The position numbers and the translations under genes are program-made. Positions 59,745 through 64,000 of a stretch of DNA of 64,000 bases are shown piece by piece (positions within the stretch are counted from its first letter, which is position 1; the number at the start of each line of letters is the position of its first letter). The DNA comes from Hoplostethus atlanticus (Eukaryota > Chordata > Actinopteri > Trachichthyiformes > Trachichthyidae): the NCBI GenBank assembly GCA_034670405.1, contig JAXDDX010000090.1, forward strand, positions 62,001-126,000. The letters are read 5' to 3'. The notes beneath the pieces were generated by a model. It was not told where the DNA came from. It did no database searches and saw only the letters and a program-made list of their open reading frames with translations.

Positions 59745-59870
59745 AGTAGATTGGGCGCCTGAAATGAATCACAAAAGATTTCTTCCTCCTCTTCGGCACC
59801 CCTCAAGCTGTTGGCACCCTAGGCAATAGCCTAGCTCACCTATGCCTAAATATGGTCCTGATTCCAGCCC
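59745..59870 (+). repeat. Fragment of a common fish repeat
   Basis: Contains GGCACCCTAGGCAATAGCC and CTAGCTCACCTATGCCTAAA, phrases that recur at repeat ends in many teleosts. A distantly similar phrase occurs near 35618. Confidence 0.4.
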
Positions 59871-60440
59871 CTGTGAGCCTGAATAGGTTAAACAGTGTAA
59901 CCAACGAATGGGTGGATAGTAAGAACTAGTTATTCATTGGGTAGAAGCAGTTGTGTTAGTACTAATGCTAGTACTAAGTGTTTCAAGTAGTTAAAGTAGC
60001 TTTAATATTAATTGAAATTATGTTTAACAAGCTAACATTGCTGAAGCCATAATCACATAGTAGTACTTTACTTTAGAATGATGGTTATCCAAACGGATTT
60101 GAAACACATTCTACTTTTTTGGTTTGATTGCATAATCGCCACTGAAGCAGCCTTGCGTCAAAACCGATATCCTCAAGCACAGTATCCAATCTGGTAGAAG
60201 ATACATAATGTGTATGATAAATACTGTTGTTTTCCTCTTCCCCAGTGTTCATTTTAGTCCAAGTGGCAGAACGCACAAATCTGTATCGGACTGACAATGT
60301 AATTTCAGCCATTAGTTGAATGCTCATAATTTGTACTGTAGATGTTGGCATGTACATATACAGATACAGGATTTAGAACTTGTAGCTCACACCCTTCCTT
60401 CTACTTTTATTTACAAATTTGTTTTTCTGCTCACTTGCAG

Positions 60441-60655
60441 GTAAAGCTACCCAGAAAAGAACCCCTTGGCAGCAGACAGAGGTGCAGGCGATGGAGAGGC
60501 ACATGAAATGATTCATCACGTCTTGTGTTGTACCAGCAAAGAGTGACTGTGAGAAATGTTTAAGGGCTGAACCAGAAGCTCTCAAGAACTGGGACTGGCA
60601 AACCTTGAATTTTTATAACCGCATTACGGCCTACAAAAGGAAAGTGCATAATTAG
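60441..60655 (+). pseudogene. Last exon of a multicopy teleost gene family, one stop
   Basis: After the acceptor CACTTGCAG the frame reads KATQKRTPWQQTEVQAMERH-MK, an in-frame TGA at 60509-60511, then FITSCVVPAKSDCEKCLRAE, PEALKNWDWQTLNFYNRITA and YKRKVHN before TAG. I recognise this as the C-terminal domain of a large family of uncharacterised fish proteins (RxW...EVxAVxRHxxxFI...VPxKxDCxxCxxAEPxAL...W..VKxYVxNRITxxKR). In other members it follows a region that resembles tyrosine recombinases of Crypton-type transposons; that link is from memory and is not visible here. A Trp-rich helix pattern suggests a Myb/SANT-like fold. The only defect in this exon is the TGA, at a position usually Lys or Arg, so the copy is either newly dead or a polymorphic allele. 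Confidence 0.65.
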
Positions 60656-60659
60656 TATG

Positions 60660-62999
60660 GTGGTTACCAACGAACAGGCTGGTACTGTAGTTTTGGTTTA
60701 CATTAAAATTTCTCAGCAAAACACTTGAATGCATTGTGTTGAATGCATTTGCTACGTTTCAAAATACATTTGCAAAGCAGTTTTTAAAGGTTTGCATTGT
60801 TTGCATTCAATGTTTGCTTGCTGTCAGAAGTTCAATGTGAGAGAGAGAGAGAATGGTAAAAATGTGCAATTTAAATGAGTTTGATTTCTTGGAGTTTAAT
60901 GACATTCATTACTAGAAACTACATGTAACTCAATGTTTTATGACAAACCTGTTAGATGATTACTAGTTTTATTAGGATGGTGCTAAGTGTTAGGTTAATG
61001 AATAATTAATATGAAGACAGAGGTTTGATTTGATATAGATTATTTGCCATTTTAATGTAGAAATAATAGTAATGATAATAATTCTAGCATGGTCCCCATT
61101 AATCACATGGGAATCTGTGTGAGTTATGCAAAATTATGCAATTTATATTTAAATTATGTCCCCTTCAAACACGTTTACTGGATTTTTCGTAGGTCCCCGG
61201 TTAGCATGGGGAAAACATCACTTCATCAATCCAGAGATTTGAAGGCGTGTATAAGCTAACTAACCAATGGCAAGTCTACCTAATTTTTTTCATACCTCTA
61301 GAAAGGGTGGTCCCCACAAGTGATGATCAAAAAGTTGGTCCCCATTCCAAATGAAAACCAGTATGTGTGTGTTGACCCAGCCTCAGGCCTACTGACACTG
61401 GCATCAGATTAGCTTTTCTCTGAACAGTAACATAGGAAAGTTATCAAAATATACCAATGTTTTTTGTTCACCACACCAAATAACTAAAGCGATTAAAGGT
61501 TTCATGTGAAGGAGTGTCATTTACAGTTATAGCCCATATATTTCTGTCTGTCTAGTTTACGTGTCCCCAATATGTACAATATGTATATACATTTACTTAT
61601 TGTTTGTCACTTTTAAAACTTTATGGTGTCAAATCTATGTTGAAATTAACTGCTGTCCTGGCCAAATAAGACAACATGGATGAGAATATGTGACAATTAA
61701 CCGTGTAAGGCAATGGTGGAGACTTCCATTTCTCCCTGTGGGTGTCAGGTGATTGACATGAAGTGGAGCGTATCGCAATCAGAAAGGATGTCAGTGGTGG
61801 TGAAACGTTTTGTCTACATCCTAAGTTTACATTGCGACGCACACTCCGGCCGGCCTTGCTCATCCAATCAAAGAGCCTGAAATATTCTCTGAAACACTCA
61901 GGCACAATCAAATAACAATGAAGAAACTCTGACACAGCCAAATTAAGGCTTCATGTTTACTGTGATGAATTATCTACCTTGTCAACTCATACTGTACAAA
62001 TGGCAGCAAATGGCTTCTTCTGAAGGTAGGAAAAGGAGCCCTGATATCTCCAACTACGCTGACTGTGTGCAGACAGCACCAGGAATAATGTAGAGAGGGG
62101 CAACCTAGACTGCACAAACTTTAAAAAAACCACTGGTATTATCTTTTCAAATTACCTATACACACACATACACATTTTAAAGAAACTTGAAATTAACTGA
62201 AGCTGCTAAAAGCTGCTGAAGCTGACATTTGATGAATACATCGGAGATCGGCAATGGATTGGAAATTGTTTTGCACATATTTTTGGTGGATTTAAATTAC
62301 TTTGATCTTTGGTCATTTAAAATGTAGCAGAGTGCAAGACATGAGAAAGCTCACACAGGGACATACATTGATGCTCAAATTGATTGTAATGTGTCTAGAG
62401 CAAAAAACACAGCCAACATTTCCCAAAGCCTTCCTCAAGTTGTGCTGGTCTTGTCCCATTACTGATTCATACTGGGAATGCACCACCACCTCATGCTTTA
62501 CTTTAAAATGTAGTAATGCCTCTTCCTTCCACACTTAAAAGATATTCAACACTAAATCACGTCTTTTGAGCTGTAAACATATGGGTTTCTATATGGTGAA
62601 ACCTATTAATACTGGACACAACTTCAACATTGAAGACATCATTTCAGCAGGATGCTTTTCAAAAATATTTTTAATATCTCGCCCTCCAGTTAAAATTTTC
62701 TAAATAAAAAGGACAATATCAGCAAACCAGTATCTAATCTTTCAGTCTAACCCAGAGAGAGAGAGACTGGTTATGGTGTATTTATCTGCCTTGTGATACG
62801 TGTGTGTGTGCTTGACAGTGGCTGTGTATTCTGTGTGGGTGTGATGGGGTAGTTTATGCTGGAGGCCCCTGAGCACAAAAGCGTGGCAAGATGGTCTCCT
62901 AGCAACCATGGCCCCCGCAACTGACATGACCCTTGGGTGCTGCACATCTGTGGTGCGTCTGGAAACTGTATACCTGCTACAGACGGCACAATTTACACC
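60660..62999. other. No recognisable gene
   Basis: Contains GGTCCCCACAA-type phrases near 61310-61350 that resemble old fish repeats, and CAATATCAG...CAGTCTAACCC at 62710-62755, a probable repeat end. No exon-like frame was recognised. Confidence 0.35.

Positions 63000-63002
<3 letters not shown>

Positions 63003-63062
<60 letters not shown>
63003..63062. repeat. (CA)n microsatellite
   Basis: About 29 uninterrupted CA units. Confidence 0.98.
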
Positions 63063-63064
<2 letters not shown>

Positions 63065-63065
<1 letters not shown>

Positions 63066-64000
63066 TGGACATGATGCAAAATTATCCTAATAACTGCACC
63101 ATGAGAATCACCGTCATGTAAATAGGCCTACAGGCTGTCAAGGTCATCCAGGGGTAGCCGTTGTACAGGACAACCCACAATGCATCTGTACATCCTCACA
63201 GTGTTGCAATGTTAAAATGATTCTTCTACCATACGTTCCTTCCAGATTTTGTGCTCATAATCAATATCTAAATTTGACTACGTTCTTGCCCAAAAATTGC
63301 AAAAAATTACAAGTATTACAATCTCGTTATTTGATAGGATGTCAGGGTTTGGGGAAGGACCCATCTGCCACATATTCTCACTGCTTCCCTCGTGGTTATA
63401 TGTAGGGTTAGACTGATGGGTTTTTGAAGACAGACGCTGATATTGTTTGGAGCTGCCCAGAGTCGATATTTTGATGACATTCTGATATGAAATTGTCTTT
63501 AAATTTGACAACTTTCATGGCAATTGTTTTTTGTTTTTTTTACCAGTATTCAGACTCTATTATATAGAAGATATTGATGTTTTGATGATGAATTATTGGA
63601 CTTTTGGACACACCGTGTAATCATTTGGCTGCAAAACACGTGGATTATGCTGCTAAAAGGATATAGCCACCAAATTTGACATGCTGCTTCTTCACAAACT
63701 TAGCTGGGAGTATATAAAAGCTTGTTTGAAATCTTTTGACATTCCTATTTAATGTGGTATTTTAGATGAATATACACGCATATACATTGTGTTTTGTAAA
63801 TAATTAATCAAAAAACAAAATCTTGGCAAATCCCTCTGGCAATTACCAGCTATTTAGTTATTCATCAGCAAGAAAGAGGAAAATGGGTTCATCCTCTGAA
63901 GTGCTCTGATGTGCAAGCTCATTTGAATGGTAATAACAACATAAATAAAAGTCATCATATCAAATGTGTTTGTATTTATACCCATATTTAACATGTCAAA
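63065..64000. other. No recognisable gene
   Basis: TAGGGTTAGACTGATGGG at 63402 looks like the start of the same old repeat whose other end lies near 62755. Nothing else was recognised. Confidence 0.35.

Overview
This is vertebrate genomic DNA, almost certainly from a teleost fish. It has intron-split coding sequence with GT/AG borders, many (CA)n/(GT)n tracts, L2-type LINEs, hAT and Tc1 relics, tRNA-derived SINE pieces and small MITEs, and nothing bacterial. I cannot name the species. The only host coding sequence I recognise with confidence is one internal exon of ARHGAP39 (Vilse) on the minus strand at 7320-7754, carrying two WW domains. Its other exons are not visible, so the flanking DNA is intron or intergenic. 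|| Layout. 0-13 kb: an hAT remnant at 0.99-1.23 kb, old interspersed repeats, the ARHGAP39 exon, and upstream of it on the same strand a broken P2X7-type C-terminal domain (8.4-8.8 kb). 13.2-15.7 kb: a complete 2.5 kb DNA transposon with ~450 bp terminal inverted repeats and a 4-bp target duplication, holding only the damaged N-terminal part of its protein. 16-23 kb: SINE and Tc1 pieces, a near-perfect hairpin, a non-autonomous hAT with a BED zinc finger (20995-22279) and a MITE. 27.8-28.7 kb: a 14-copy 65-bp minisatellite. 32-46 kb: MITEs, more hAT debris (37.9 and 41.4-42.1 kb) and a Tc1-type MITE. 46.3-46.9 kb: a GC-rich 512-bp fold-back structure with perfect short flanking repeats. 47.4-49.3 kb: a second non-autonomous hAT with a perfect 8-bp duplication. 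49.3-57.3 kb: a Tc1 transposase tail, an older L2-like LINE fragment, then a near full-length L2-type LINE on the minus strand with an uninterrupted 978-codon ORF, whose 3' UTR is split by a ~2.2 kb solo-LTR-like insertion. 57.8-60.7 kb: exon-like remains of a multicopy teleost gene family of unknown function, with one in-frame stop in the last exon and a ~290 bp duplication around a putative exon. 61-64 kb: little beyond a long CA tract. || How it fits together. The window is a chromosome segment shaped mostly by successive mobile-element insertions around one intron-rich gene; nested insertions give relative ages (LTR younger than the L2 it splits). The clearest structures with no ready family name are the fold-back element, the long-TIR transposon whose repeats carry arrays of nuclear-receptor-type half-sites, the palindrome-cored minisatellite, and the hairpin near 19.35 kb.
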